From contig CACXSA010000047.1 in the NCBI GenBank assembly GCA_902770195.1, positions 1-41,134 of the forward strand: DNA of 41,134 nt, read 5' to 3'. Position numbers and translations under genes: made by a program. Positions 24,727 through 33,778 of the stretch are shown here, in pieces. The notes under the pieces are model-generated. The model saw only the letters and a program-made list of their open reading frames with translations. It searched no databases and was not told the DNA's origin. The first letter of the stretch is position 1. Each line of letters begins with the position of its first letter. The DNA is from an uncultured Prevotellaceae bacterium (GTDB lineage: Bacteria > Bacteroidota > Bacteroidia > Bacteroidales > Bacteroidaceae).

Positions 24727-26147
24727 GGTACGACGTCTGTATCATAGGAGGAGGATTCGGAGGCTTGCTCTGTGCACGCCAACTGGCAAAGGCTGGGAAA
24801 AGCGTACTGCTGTTGGAAAGACAACAGCAACTGGGAGGTTGCATACAGAGTTATCAGCGTCACGGAAAACAGTACGACACAGGATTTCACTATGTTGGCG
24901 GATTGGCTGAAGGACAACCACTGAACCAGTTGTTCACCGAACTCGGACTGATGGACTTGCCTTGGCACAAACTGGATGCTGAGGGATTTGACCTTGTAAC
25001 GATAGGCAGTCGTACTTACCAATACCGCGAAGGCTATCAGCAATTTGTGGAAGGAATGAGCGAATACTTCCCTCATGAGAAGAACGCGCTGCAACGATAT
25101 GTAGAAATGCTGCAAGAAGCAGAGCAGGCCACCTTTAACCAGGAAGAGGCTCTGAAGATGATGGAGATAAGTGCCTATAGGTATCTCTCCACCCTCTTCA
25201 AAGACCCTTTGCTGGTGAATGTATTGTCTGGAACGGCCTTGAAGACAGAATTGCGAACAGATTCCCTGCCACTATACAGCTTTGCCCACACAACAGGCAG
25301 TTACATACAAAGCAGCTGGCGACTGAAAGGTGACGGAAACCTCATCGTGAACAAGTTGGCAGACGACATTAAAGCAATGGGAGGTACCATCCTTTGCAGT
25401 CATGAAGTCGTGGAACTCATAGAGCATGATGGAAAGATTGCTGCGGTACGCTGTCAGGACGGTGAACAATATGAGGCCAGCACTTTTATCAGCGACGCTC
25501 ACCCTGCTGTGACTGTTGACTGGATCAAGGAGTCGCACTTGCTCAAGGGCATGTATCGCAGACGAATGAAGTCTTTGGAGAACACATTCGGCATCTTTAC
25601 CGTATCGTTGGAACTGAAACCCGATGTGCTGCCCTACTTCAACCACAACAAATATGTTTACAAGAAACCTAACGTGTGGACATTCTACGAAGATGTCGGT
25701 GGGATAGGTGGCGTCATGATAAGCTGCAGAGTTCCAGAGGACAAGCAGACATACACTCAACAGGTGGATCTCCTGACGCCTATGCCTTGGAGAATGTGTA
25801 AAGCTTGGAAGGACACCACGATAGGTCATCGGGGCGATGAGTATGTGAACATGAAACAACGTATGGCCCAAGAGTGCATCCAGTTGGCAGAAACCATGAT
25901 TCCAGGACTCAGCGAGATGATCACAAGACAATACACAAGCACTCCCCTGACCTATCGCGACTATACGCTGACACCCGAAGGGTCTGCTTACGGAGTAAGA
26001 AAGGACTGCAGGAGTGTGATGCTAACAATGCTGTCGCCACAATCGCCCATCCCCAACCTGCTGTTCACAGGTCAAAACATGATGCTGCACGGATTGGAAG
26101 GCGTGGCAATGACCGCAATGAATACGACAAGATTAATATTAAAATAA
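24723..26147 (+). CDS. CrtI-like FAD-dependent oxidoreductase
   Basis: This 474-aa flavoprotein has an N-terminal dinucleotide-binding motif VCIIGGGFGGLLCARQL (5-21). A second conserved block is YDTGFHYVGGL, and the C-terminal FAD motif is NLLFTGQNMMLHGLEGVAM. It belongs with phytoene desaturases, carotenoid isomerases and retinol saturases, which desaturate, saturate or isomerise long polyene chains. It overlaps the exporter gene by 4 bp (ATGA). In this operon it is best read as modifying the acyl or polyene product, not as a carotenoid enzyme, because no phytoene synthase is present. Confidence 0.85.
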   Translation: MRYDVCIIGGGFGGLLCARQLAKAGKSVLLLERQQQLGGCIQSYQRHGKQYDTGFHYVGGLAEGQPLNQLFTELGLMDLPWHKLDAEGFDLVTIGSRTYQYREGYQQFVEGMSEYFPHEKNALQRYVEMLQEAEQATFNQEEALKMMEISAYRYLSTLFKDPLLVNVLSGTALKTELRTDSLPLYSFAHTTGSYIQSSWRLKGDGNLIVNKLADDIKAMGGTILCSHEVVELIEHDGKIAAVRCQDGEQYEASTFISDAHPAVTVDWIKESHLLKGMYRRRMKSLENTFGIFTVSLELKPDVLPYFNHNKYVYKKPNVWTFYEDVGGIGGVMISCRVPEDKQTYTQQVDLLTPMPWRMCKAWKDTTIGHRGDEYVNMKQRMAQECIQLAETMIPGLSEMITRQYTSTPLTYRDYTLTPEGSAYGVRKDCRSVMLTMLSPQSPIPNLLFTGQNMMLHGLEGVAMTAMNTTRLILK

Positions 26148-26165
26148 AGAAACAAATTAGAAATT

Positions 26166-26885
26166 ATGAAATACGCATTGGTAACAGGAGGCAGCCGCGG
26201 CATTGGTCGCGCCATCTGCCAGAGAATGGCTCAAGAAGGTTATCAGGTCATCATCAACTACACCAGCAACGATGCTGAAGCACAGAAGACACTGGAACTG
26301 ATTGGAGGAAAAGGTGAATTGATGCGCTTCGACGTAAGTAACAGTGAGCAGACACGTCAGGCACTGGAGCAATGGCAACAGCAACACGATGGAGAATACA
26401 TAGAAGTAGTGGTGAATAACGCCGGTATCCGTCGCGACAACGTCATGGCCCTGATGCCTGAGGACGATTGGCACAGAGTGCTGGACATCACACTCTCTGG
26501 CTTCTTCAATGTGACACAACCGCTTTTGCCCGCCATGCAGCTGCATAAGTTTGGGCGTATTATCAATATGGCGAGTGTAAGTGGTTTGAAAGGTCTTCCC
26601 GGACAGACAAACTACTCGGCAGCAAAGGGTGGCATCATTGCTGCCACGAAAGCGCTGGCTCAGGAGGTTGCACGTCGCGGCATCACGGTAAATGCCATCG
26701 CTCCCGGCTTTATCAAGACCGACATGACGGAAGGTCTGGACGAGGCAACCCTGAAGAAGACGATTCCTGCCAACCGTTTCGGAAATCCCGAAGAGGTTGC
26801 TCATGCTGTGGCTTTCCTGGCATCTGCTGATGCAGGATATATCACCGGTAATGTGATTTCCATCAACGGAGGTCTCTATACATAA
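26166..26885 (+). CDS. 3-oxoacyl-ACP reductase (FabG-like SDR)
   Basis: This 239-aa short-chain dehydrogenase uses NADPH to reduce 3-ketoacyl-ACP. The cofactor motif is TGGSRGIGR (7-15), NNAG is at about 84-87, and the catalytic residues are S137, Y150 and K154 in NYSAAKGG. Housekeeping FabG is similar, but the position between the oxidoreductase and the LolA-like gene argues for a dedicated copy. Confidence 0.9.
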   Translation: MKYALVTGGSRGIGRAICQRMAQEGYQVIINYTSNDAEAQKTLELIGGKGELMRFDVSNSEQTRQALEQWQQQHDGEYIEVVVNNAGIRRDNVMALMPEDDWHRVLDITLSGFFNVTQPLLPAMQLHKFGRIINMASVSGLKGLPGQTNYSAAKGGIIAATKALAQEVARRGITVNAIAPGFIKTDMTEGLDEATLKKTIPANRFGNPEEVAHAVAFLASADAGYITGNVISINGGLYT

Positions 26886-26934
26886 TAAGATAATACAGTA
26901 TATAGTATATATAATAAGAAAAGGTATATTTAAG

Positions 26935-27429
26935 ATGAAAAAGATTGTTTTATTATTTTGTTGTCTGTTAGCACTTACTGCCCAGGCACAAACCGTCACC
27001 AAGACAACGCATAAAAAAGCTGTTAAGACCGATGCGGTGACAACAGGTACTGTGACTATTCGCAAGCCCGACTATATTTGCATTTCCGTTGACAACAACA
27101 AGGATCAGCTCATCATGGACGGTACCCAGTTTACTATGACAATGGGCAAGCGCAAGCATGTGACCGACAGTAAGAAGAATGCTCAATTCGTAACCTTCCA
27201 ACAGGTACTGACTGCCGTAATCAACAACCAACCTATTCCTACTAGTGAAGAGCTGACCATCCTTACAAAAGGTGGACAAAAAGTGATTACCATCACTCCT
27301 GTCAGCAAGAAACGTCAACTATTCTCCTCTTTCGTATTAACCATTGATGCCAAGACATCGGCATTTCGCACCCTCCGCATGAACGGAAGAGGCGAAGACT
27401 ACACAGAATATACTTTTCAAGGGAAATAA
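26935..27429 (+). CDS. LolA-like periplasmic lipid carrier
   Basis: This 164-aa protein has a signal peptide (MKKIVLLFCCLLALTAQAQ). A half-barrel LolA-like fold of alternating strands follows, with segments YICISVDNNKDQLIMDG, FTMTMGKRKHV and FSSFVLTIDAKT. LolA-like proteins are recurrent parts of aryl-polyene-type clusters, where they are thought to ferry the lipid across the periplasm. Similarity is by pattern only. It ends exactly one base before the next ATG. Confidence 0.72.
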   Translation: MKKIVLLFCCLLALTAQAQTVTKTTHKKAVKTDAVTTGTVTIRKPDYICISVDNNKDQLIMDGTQFTMTMGKRKHVTDSKKNAQFVTFQQVLTAVINNQPIPTSEELTILTKGGQKVITITPVSKKRQLFSSFVLTIDAKTSAFRTLRMNGRGEDYTEYTFQGK

Positions 27430-29997
27430 ATGAGCTCTTTGCGACATTATATTATAGGACTTCTTTGTCTATTTAGCCTCTCAGTGAGTGCCCAGCAAAT
27501 TTATGGCACCATCACAGACGATGAGACGGGTGACAGCATTGCCTTTGCCAGCGTATTGTACAAAGGTCATAACATTGCTGTTATTTCGGACATCAACGGA
27601 CAATACAAAATAGACCGCCACGAAGGCTGGAACATCACGTTCAGCGCTGTGGGCTATAAGTCGCGCATCGTTGCTATTACCAACAAGACGAAAGGAAAAC
27701 TGAATATCAAGCTGAAACCCGACAAGCATATGCTCGCCGAGGTGACGGTGAAGGCAAAGCGTGGACGATACAGCAGGAAGAACAATCCTGCCGTAGAGCT
27801 GATGAAACGCGTAGTAGCAGCTAAGAAGCAGACGGACTTAAGCCAGAACGACTATTTTCAGTATAATAAGTACGAGAAGATAACCCTCTCGTTGAACGAC
27901 CTGAAGCCAGAGCAGTTGGAGCAGGGTCCCTTTAAGCGACACCCCTGGCTGGTTGAGCAGGTGGAGGTGAACCCCGTATCGGGAAAGATGATTCTTCCCG
28001 TGAGTGTAGATGAGACAGTATCTCAGAAGATATACCGTAAGGAACCGCGTTCTGAGAAAACCATCATAACGGGTCAGACTTCAAAAGGTGTGAACGACTT
28101 CTTCCAGACCGGCGATATCATCAACAACGTGATGAAGGACGTGTTTACGGATGTGGACTTGTACCAAGACCATATCCGACTGTTGCAGTATCCCTTTGTC
28201 TCTCCGATATCAAACGAAGGCATCGGCTTCTATCGCTACTATATAGAAGATACGGTTCAGATAGAGCGCGACTCGTGTTTCCATCTGCACTTCCTGCCTA
28301 ACAACCAGAACGATATGGGTTTCAGAGGCGACTTGTATATCCTGAAGGATTCTACGCTCCACGTCAGACGCTGTGAGATGACTATTCCCAAGCAGAGCAA
28401 CGTGAACTTTGTGAATGGCGTTAAGATCATGCAGGAGTTCAGCAAGTTGCCCGACGGACAATGGGTTCTGACCCAAGACGATATGACAACGGACCTGGAA
28501 CTGTTAAGTTTTATGCGTAGTCTTACCGTCACCCGTACCACGCGCATGAACGATTATGCTTTCACCCCTATTCCAAAAAAGCTTTTCAAGGGAATGGCCA
28601 AGGAGGTGACGGAAGCCGATGCCGAGATGCGTGATGATGCTTTCTGGGCACAGTACCGACAGGTGGAACTGACAAAGAGCGAAGGCTCTATGGATAAGTT
28701 CATTCATAGAATAGAGAATGTGAAGGGCATCAAGTATGTCATCTTCGGCATGAAGGCCCTCTTTGAGAACTCTATAGAGACCAGCACGCCGAACTATATC
28801 GACATCTGTCCTGTGAACACCTTTCTGACGAAGAACTATGTGGACGGATGGCGTTCAAGGTTTTCGGCAAAGACAACGGCCAACCTGAGTAAGCATTTTT
28901 TCTTGTCAGGATACTATGGTCACGGATGGGGCAGCAAGAACAACTATTATAGTGCTGAGTTCACCTATTCGATAAATCCAAAGAAATATCTGCCTCATGA
29001 GTTCCCGCGTCGTACCGTAACCATTCAATCAACAAGAGACGTCTGCTCTCCAGGCGATCGCTTCATGGATACTGATAAGGATAACTTCATGGTTGCATTG
29101 AAGTGGGCAGAAACCAACAAGATGATGCTTTACAACCGCCAGCAGATTAATTTCGAGTATGAGACCGACTGGGGATTGAGAGCTAACGTGATTGGTAAAC
29201 TGGAAGAAAACGAGAGCTGTGGACACATGACATTCCAAACACTTGACAAGCCAATTCCTACGGAATTCAACAAGCACGGCAATGGAGACCACATGCGCAC
29301 TACGGAGGTGACAGCCAAACTGCGCTACGCTCCTGGTGAAACATACATCAACAACAAGTTGCGTCGTCGTGTCATCAATCTGGATGCTCCTGTGTTCAGC
29401 ATTTCTCACACAATGGGCTTTGACGGCATACTGGGTGGAGAATATAACTACAGCTACACCGAGGTCGGACTGCACAAGCGTTTCTGGATGGGTAACAGCT
29501 GGGGTAAGCTGGACTTTTACCTGAAGGGAGGTATCCAGTGGAGCCAAGTACCCTACCCCTTGCTGATTCATCCTGCTGCCAACCAGTCGTACATCATCAT
29601 TCCTGAGACGTTCAGCCTCATCAACACGATGGAGTTCCTGAACGACCGTTTCTTCTCTTTAATGACAACATGGGATTTGAATGGTAAGCTGCTGAACCGC
29701 ATCCCGCTGGTGAAGAAGCTCCATTGGAGAGAAATTATTGGTGTGCGCATGCTCTGGGGTGCTCTGAGCGATAAGAATAATCCTTATCTCGCAGAAAACG
29801 CAGGAAATAGCCGACTGATGTATTTCCCTGACGGCGTGCATATCATGGATTCAAACCGTCCTTATGCCGAACTGGTGATTGGTATCCATAATATCTTTAA
29901 GTTCTTCCATGTGGAATATGTTAGAAGATTGAGCTATAACGACCTGCCTACTAGTCCTAAATGGGGTATGCGCTACGTGATAGCCTTTAGCTTCTAA
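27430..29997 (+). CDS. DUF5686 outer-membrane protein with carboxypeptidase-like N-domain
   Basis: This 855-aa protein has a signal peptide (to about residue 21). A carboxypeptidase-regulatory-like beta-sandwich follows (about 22-100, QIYGTITDDETGDSIAFASV). The large DUF5686 region runs from about 110 to 855, and its C-terminal third reads like a beta-barrel with alternating aromatic strands and a terminal phenylalanine. That is typical of Bacteroidetes outer-membrane proteins. As last gene in the acyl operon it could be the outer-membrane receiver or anchor of the exported product, which is inference. A terminator lies 28 bp beyond. Confidence 0.83.
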   Translation: MSSLRHYIIGLLCLFSLSVSAQQIYGTITDDETGDSIAFASVLYKGHNIAVISDINGQYKIDRHEGWNITFSAVGYKSRIVAITNKTKGKLNIKLKPDKHMLAEVTVKAKRGRYSRKNNPAVELMKRVVAAKKQTDLSQNDYFQYNKYEKITLSLNDLKPEQLEQGPFKRHPWLVEQVEVNPVSGKMILPVSVDETVSQKIYRKEPRSEKTIITGQTSKGVNDFFQTGDIINNVMKDVFTDVDLYQDHIRLLQYPFVSPISNEGIGFYRYYIEDTVQIERDSCFHLHFLPNNQNDMGFRGDLYILKDSTLHVRRCEMTIPKQSNVNFVNGVKIMQEFSKLPDGQWVLTQDDMTTDLELLSFMRSLTVTRTTRMNDYAFTPIPKKLFKGMAKEVTEADAEMRDDAFWAQYRQVELTKSEGSMDKFIHRIENVKGIKYVIFGMKALFENSIETSTPNYIDICPVNTFLTKNYVDGWRSRFSAKTTANLSKHFFLSGYYGHGWGSKNNYYSAEFTYSINPKKYLPHEFPRRTVTIQSTRDVCSPGDRFMDTDKDNFMVALKWAETNKMMLYNRQQINFEYETDWGLRANVIGKLEENESCGHMTFQTLDKPIPTEFNKHGNGDHMRTTEVTAKLRYAPGETYINNKLRRRVINLDAPVFSISHTMGFDGILGGEYNYSYTEVGLHKRFWMGNSWGKLDFYLKGGIQWSQVPYPLLIHPAANQSYIIIPETFSLINTMEFLNDRFFSLMTTWDLNGKLLNRIPLVKKLHWREIIGVRMLWGALSDKNNPYLAENAGNSRLMYFPDGVHIMDSNRPYAELVIGIHNIFKFFHVEYVRRLSYNDLPTSPKWGMRYVIAFSF

Positions 29998-30024
29998 AAA
30001 AAGGAAAAAGAACAGATACGAAAA

Positions 30025-30062
30025 AAAAGGCTGGTTCCAACGAGGGAGCCAGCCTTTTCTTA
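30025..30062. terminator. bidirectional terminator of the acyl operon and the ior operon
   Basis: Arms 30025-30038 and 30045-30058 pair with one G-T type mismatch (14 positions), with TTTTCTTATT after the stem on plus and TTTTTTTTCG on minus. It sits between convergent genes ending at 29997 and 30085. Confidence 0.88.
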
Positions 30063-30084
30063 TTGGCAATGTTACGAGACCTGT

Positions 30085-31395
30085 TTATCGGGGATTATTC
30101 TTCTGGAATATCGTCATGCGCTCCTCCAATTGAGCATACTGATGATCCTCAATAAACGAGGTGCACACGCGCAACCCTTCCTGATGCGAACCTGTAGTAA
30201 TCAGACAGATGGCAGAAACGCCATAATACATCAGTTCCTTGGCCAACTCTCCACTCGTCATTCCCTGATATCCGATGGTGAAATAGAATCCATCAGCAAC
30301 AGGCACGTCCAAATCCTTGTCATAGACAATATGGAATCCGTGACGACAGAAAATCTCCTTCAGCTTATGCGCACGTTCTCCGTAAACACTCACTTCCTTG
30401 CGGAAATCATATTCACCTTCCGTAGCCGCTTTCAACATAGCAGCCATAGCATATTGGGCAGAATGACTGGTACCCGACGATAACGCATAAAGCATACGAG
30501 TAGAGAATACCAGACCAAAGGGCAAGCCCTCATAACGCTCTGCCAAATCCTTGAAGTGACGATGGAACAGCTTATCTGAAATACAGGTCACACCAATACG
30601 CTCTCCTGCATAGCTGAATGCTTTGGAGCCTGAAATCAACAACATGTAATTATCCGTATAGCGACCTACCGAAGGCTGATAAGGAGGCTGGAAGGGAACG
30701 CTGAGGTCCTGACGGAAATCCATAGCGAAATAAGCCAAATCCTCCATCACTATCGTGTCGTACTTTGTTGCCAGCGAACCGATAGTCTTCAACTCATCCT
30801 CATTCAGACATATCCAAGCAGGATTGTTTGGATTAGAATAGACGATGGCGCAAATATTACCTTTCTCCAGATAACTCTCCACCTTAGGACCTAGTTTCTC
30901 ACCGCGGAAATCATATACATCAAAAGTTTCATACTTCACACCCATTACCTGCAACTGCATCTTCTGAACAGGAAATCCCGGGTCAATAAACAACACTGTG
31001 TCCTTCGATTTCTGAGCCTGCGAACAGGTGAGGAACGAAGCGAAAGTACCCTGCATGGAACCTGTAACAGGAACACATCCCTCAGGAGCAACATCCAAAC
31101 CGATGAACGCTTTCACAAAACGGGAAGCTTCTTTCTTCAATTCAGGATAACCTTGGATATCTGGATAACTATGGGCAATACCCCCTTGCAGGGCTTTCAC
31201 TTGAGCATCAACACCAACCTGGGCGGCAGGCAATCCCGGTATGCCCATCTCCATCTTGATGAACTCCACCCCACTCTCTTTCTCGGCTTTTGCTGCCACT
31301 TGCTTAACTTCGCGAATGGTAGCTTTTGCAAAATCATTGATGCCTAGGTCGGCTATCAATTTGTCAATTATTTCTTTCTTAATAGGTGTCTCCAT
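30085..31395 (-). CDS. class I/II PLP-dependent aminotransferase linked to iorAB
   Basis: This 436-aa cytosolic fold-type I enzyme has IVYSNPNNPAW, MEDLAYF and the PLP lysine in SGSKAFSYAGERIG. The start at 31395 (METPIKKEI) is chosen because the upstream codons come from AGTGAAA heptamer repeats. It is 40 bp after iorB, so the operon links transamination of an amino acid, probably aromatic, to oxidative decarboxylation of the resulting arylpyruvate. Substrate is inferred from this context only. Confidence 0.87.
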   Translation of the reverse strand: METPIKKEIIDKLIADLGINDFAKATIREVKQVAAKAEKESGVEFIKMEMGIPGLPAAQVGVDAQVKALQGGIAHSYPDIQGYPELKKEASRFVKAFIGLDVAPEGCVPVTGSMQGTFASFLTCSQAQKSKDTVLFIDPGFPVQKMQLQVMGVKYETFDVYDFRGEKLGPKVESYLEKGNICAIVYSNPNNPAWICLNEDELKTIGSLATKYDTIVMEDLAYFAMDFRQDLSVPFQPPYQPSVGRYTDNYMLLISGSKAFSYAGERIGVTCISDKLFHRHFKDLAERYEGLPFGLVFSTRMLYALSSGTSHSAQYAMAAMLKAATEGEYDFRKEVSVYGERAHKLKEIFCRHGFHIVYDKDLDVPVADGFYFTIGYQGMTSGELAKELMYYGVSAICLITTGSHQEGLRVCTSFIEDHQYAQLEERMTIFQKNNPR

Positions 31396-31435
31396 TTCTG
31401 CGGTAGAAAATTGTTCACTTTTCACTCTTCACTTT

Positions 31436-32008
31436 TCACTTAGAATAAGCAGCCCCTATTCCTAATGCCTTGATGTTAGCTTCGACAATAGCATCACCCT
31501 TGCGTCCGAAAACACGACGGATGGCATCCTCTAATTTCTCATACTCAATACCCAATGCCTTCTGGGCTGCACCCAACAGAATGACATTAGCCGAGCGTGG
31601 CACACCAGCATCCTTTGCCTTCTGTTCAATATCAATCATAATGACATTCGGAAGCTTATCTAAATCGCCTTTAATCTTCTCAAACTCAGGATAGTTTGGA
31701 ATATTCACAAAAGGTGCGCTCGAAGTAATAATCCAACCATCCTTTGAGAGGAATGGGAGGTATCTCAGCGCTTCCATAGGCTCCATTGAGATAATAACAT
31801 CCGCGCCACCTTTAGGTATCAAGTCGCTCTGAATGGGATTACTTGAGATGCGCAGGTTCGACTGCACATCACCACCACGCTGAGACATGCCGTGTACCTC
31901 AGCCTGCTTGATATACAAGTTCTCCTTCATGGCAGCTTCGCCAATGATGGTTGCAATGGACAGGATGCCCTGACCACCGACACCGCATAATATAATATCT
32001 GTCTTCAT
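31436..32008 (-). CDS. iorB: indolepyruvate:ferredoxin oxidoreductase, beta (gamma-type) subunit
   Basis: This 190-aa subunit of the 2-oxoacid:ferredoxin oxidoreductase family begins with the nucleotide-loop-like motif IILCGVGGQGILSIATIIGE. The typical AEVHGMSQRGGDVQSNLRI follows at about 36-54. With IorA it converts arylpyruvates plus CoA to aryl-acetyl-CoA, CO2 and reduced ferredoxin under anaerobiosis. Its TGA stop is formed by the AAAGTGA-type repeat that fills the gap to the next gene. Confidence 0.93.
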   Translation of the reverse strand: MKTDIILCGVGGQGILSIATIIGEAAMKENLYIKQAEVHGMSQRGGDVQSNLRISSNPIQSDLIPKGGADVIISMEPMEALRYLPFLSKDGWIITSSAPFVNIPNYPEFEKIKGDLDKLPNVIMIDIEQKAKDAGVPRSANVILLGAAQKALGIEYEKLEDAIRRVFGRKGDAIVEANIKALGIGAAYSK

Positions 32009-32026
32009 TTTTTACTCTTTTATTTT

Positions 32027-33640
32027 TCACTTTTCACTCTTCTCAGCAGCCTTTTTCTGTTTCAGGTGACGCTGCAAAGTTTGCATACACTCACGACGGG
32101 GAATGATGACACTAACACCATGATAGTTTATCTCGTCCTCGATGGTTTTCTTGATTTCTGCCATATTCTTTGGCAGGGGAACAACCACCTTCAAATGATC
32201 CTCGCTGACGCCCAGTCCACGACAGATTGCCTCGAACTTATTAGTACCAGCCGAATCCTGCCCTCCCGTCATAGCTGTTGTCAGGTTGTCTGAGATAATC
32301 ACGGTGATGTCAGCATTCTCGTTGACAGCATCCAGCAGTCCCGTCATACCAGAATGGGTGAACGTAGAATCACCAATGATGGCAATAGCAGGCCATTGAC
32401 CAGCGTCCGAGGCACCTTTAGCCATCGTAATGGAAGCACCCATATCTACACACGAGTGAATAGCCTTATAGGGAGGCAGAAAACCCAGCGTATAACAACC
32501 GATATCACCAAACACGCGGGCATTGGGATAGTTGAGCAACACCTCGTTCAGGGCAGCATATACGTCACGATGCCCACATCCCTGACAAAGTGCAGGCGGA
32601 CGTGGGGCTACATCCTCGCAAGGAGCATAGTTCTCGCCTATCTCCATGCCCAGGGCTTTCTTGATAAGGTCTGGATTCAGTTCACCGGTACGAGGTAATT
32701 CTCCCGTCAGACGTCCTTTGATAACAGCATTGCCTGGCATGACGCCACGCACCTGATCCTCGATAAACGGCTGACCTTCCTCAGCAATCAGCACATATTC
32801 GCAATCGTCTGTCATGCGGCGAATCAGCTTTTTGGGGATAGGATATTGCGAGATTTTCAGCACAGGATAAGGACAACCGTTGGGGAAGCATTCCATCAGA
32901 TAGTTATAGGCAATACCGCTGGCAATAATACCCAGCTGCTGTTCCTTTCCATCAACATATTTATTATAAGGACTGTCAACGGCCATCTGTTCCAACAAAG
33001 GCTGCTGTCCGGTCACGATATCGTTGCGCTTACGGGCAAAGGCGGGCAGCAGCACCCAGTTGCTGGCTTTGGCATTATAGTTAAGGGCGTTCTGTGCACG
33101 CGAAGTATCAGCACACTCAACGACGGCACGGCTATGAGCCATACGGGTGGTAACACGCATCAGCACAGGTAATTGCAACTGCTCCGACATCTCGTAGGCC
33201 TGAGCCATCATGTCGTATGCCTCCTGCTGACTGCTAGGTTCCAACGTCGGAATCATGGCAAACTTACCATAGAAACGAGAGTCCTGCTCATCTTGAGAAG
33301 AGTGCATCGAAGGATCGTCAGCCACCAAAACAACTACGCCACCATTGGTTCCCGTCATTGCCGAGTTGACAAAGGGGTCTGCACAGACATTCAATCCGAC
33401 ATGCTTCATGCACACCAAAGCGCGCTTGCCCATATAGGACATACCTAACGCAGCCTCCATAGCCGTCTTCTCATTGGTTGACCAGCGGCTATGCACGCCA
33501 CGTTCCTTCGCCAACGGTGACATCTGGATGTACTCGGTAATTTCCGTAGAGGGAGTACCCGGATAGGCATAGACACCACTCAAGCCTGCATCTAGCGCAC
33601 CTTGAGCAATAGCCTCGTCTCCCAATAACAATTTTTTCAT
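32027..33640 (-). CDS. iorA: indolepyruvate:ferredoxin oxidoreductase, alpha subunit (no ferredoxin domain)
   Basis: This 537-aa subunit binds thiamine diphosphate. The N-terminal pyrimidine-binding domain starts GVYAYPGTPSTEITEY. The central domain contains PPALCQGCGHRDVYAAL, and the cofactor motif is GDSTFTHSGMTGLLDAVNENADITV split over about 425-450. Classical archaeal IorA ends with an extra 2[4Fe-4S] ferredoxin-like domain. Here the protein stops soon after VSVIIPRREC, with no CxxCxxC cluster. An external iron-sulfur partner may be needed. First gene of the iorA-iorB-aminotransferase operon. Confidence 0.93.
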   Translation of the reverse strand: MKKLLLGDEAIAQGALDAGLSGVYAYPGTPSTEITEYIQMSPLAKERGVHSRWSTNEKTAMEAALGMSYMGKRALVCMKHVGLNVCADPFVNSAMTGTNGGVVVLVADDPSMHSSQDEQDSRFYGKFAMIPTLEPSSQQEAYDMMAQAYEMSEQLQLPVLMRVTTRMAHSRAVVECADTSRAQNALNYNAKASNWVLLPAFARKRNDIVTGQQPLLEQMAVDSPYNKYVDGKEQQLGIIASGIAYNYLMECFPNGCPYPVLKISQYPIPKKLIRRMTDDCEYVLIAEEGQPFIEDQVRGVMPGNAVIKGRLTGELPRTGELNPDLIKKALGMEIGENYAPCEDVAPRPPALCQGCGHRDVYAALNEVLLNYPNARVFGDIGCYTLGFLPPYKAIHSCVDMGASITMAKGASDAGQWPAIAIIGDSTFTHSGMTGLLDAVNENADITVIISDNLTTAMTGGQDSAGTNKFEAICRGLGVSEDHLKVVVPLPKNMAEIKKTIEDEINYHGVSVIIPRRECMQTLQRHLKQKKAAEKSEK

Positions 33641-33682
33641 ATATTCTTGATTTTTGTGATAATTAGTAACTTATTAGTCGTG

Positions 33683-33714
33683 CAAAGTTACAATTTATTT
33701 TTCAAAACAACAAA
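33683..33714 (-). promoter_or_regulatory. promoter of the ior operon
   Basis: On minus, TTTG (33714-33711), 20 bp, TAACTTTG (33690-33683), 42 bp before iorA. The -33 TTTG is the end of the T-run of the preceding rplT terminator. Confidence 0.8.
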
Positions 33715-33750
33715 AAAAAGAGCCGCAATCCTTAAGATGCAGCTCTTTTT
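33715..33750 (-). terminator. terminator of the infC-rpmI-rplT operon
   Basis: Thirteen-base arms (33738-33750 and 33715-33727) pair with one mismatch around a 10-base loop, followed on minus by a T-run. It lies 28 bp after the rplT stop. Confidence 0.85.
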
Positions 33751-33778
33751 TATTCAGTTTGCTTATTCGATGCTATTC

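Noticed and set aside
26157-27065. 302-codon minus-strand frame
   Set aside because: Antisense to fabG-like and LolA-like genes inside a continuous plus-strand operon; no start signals.
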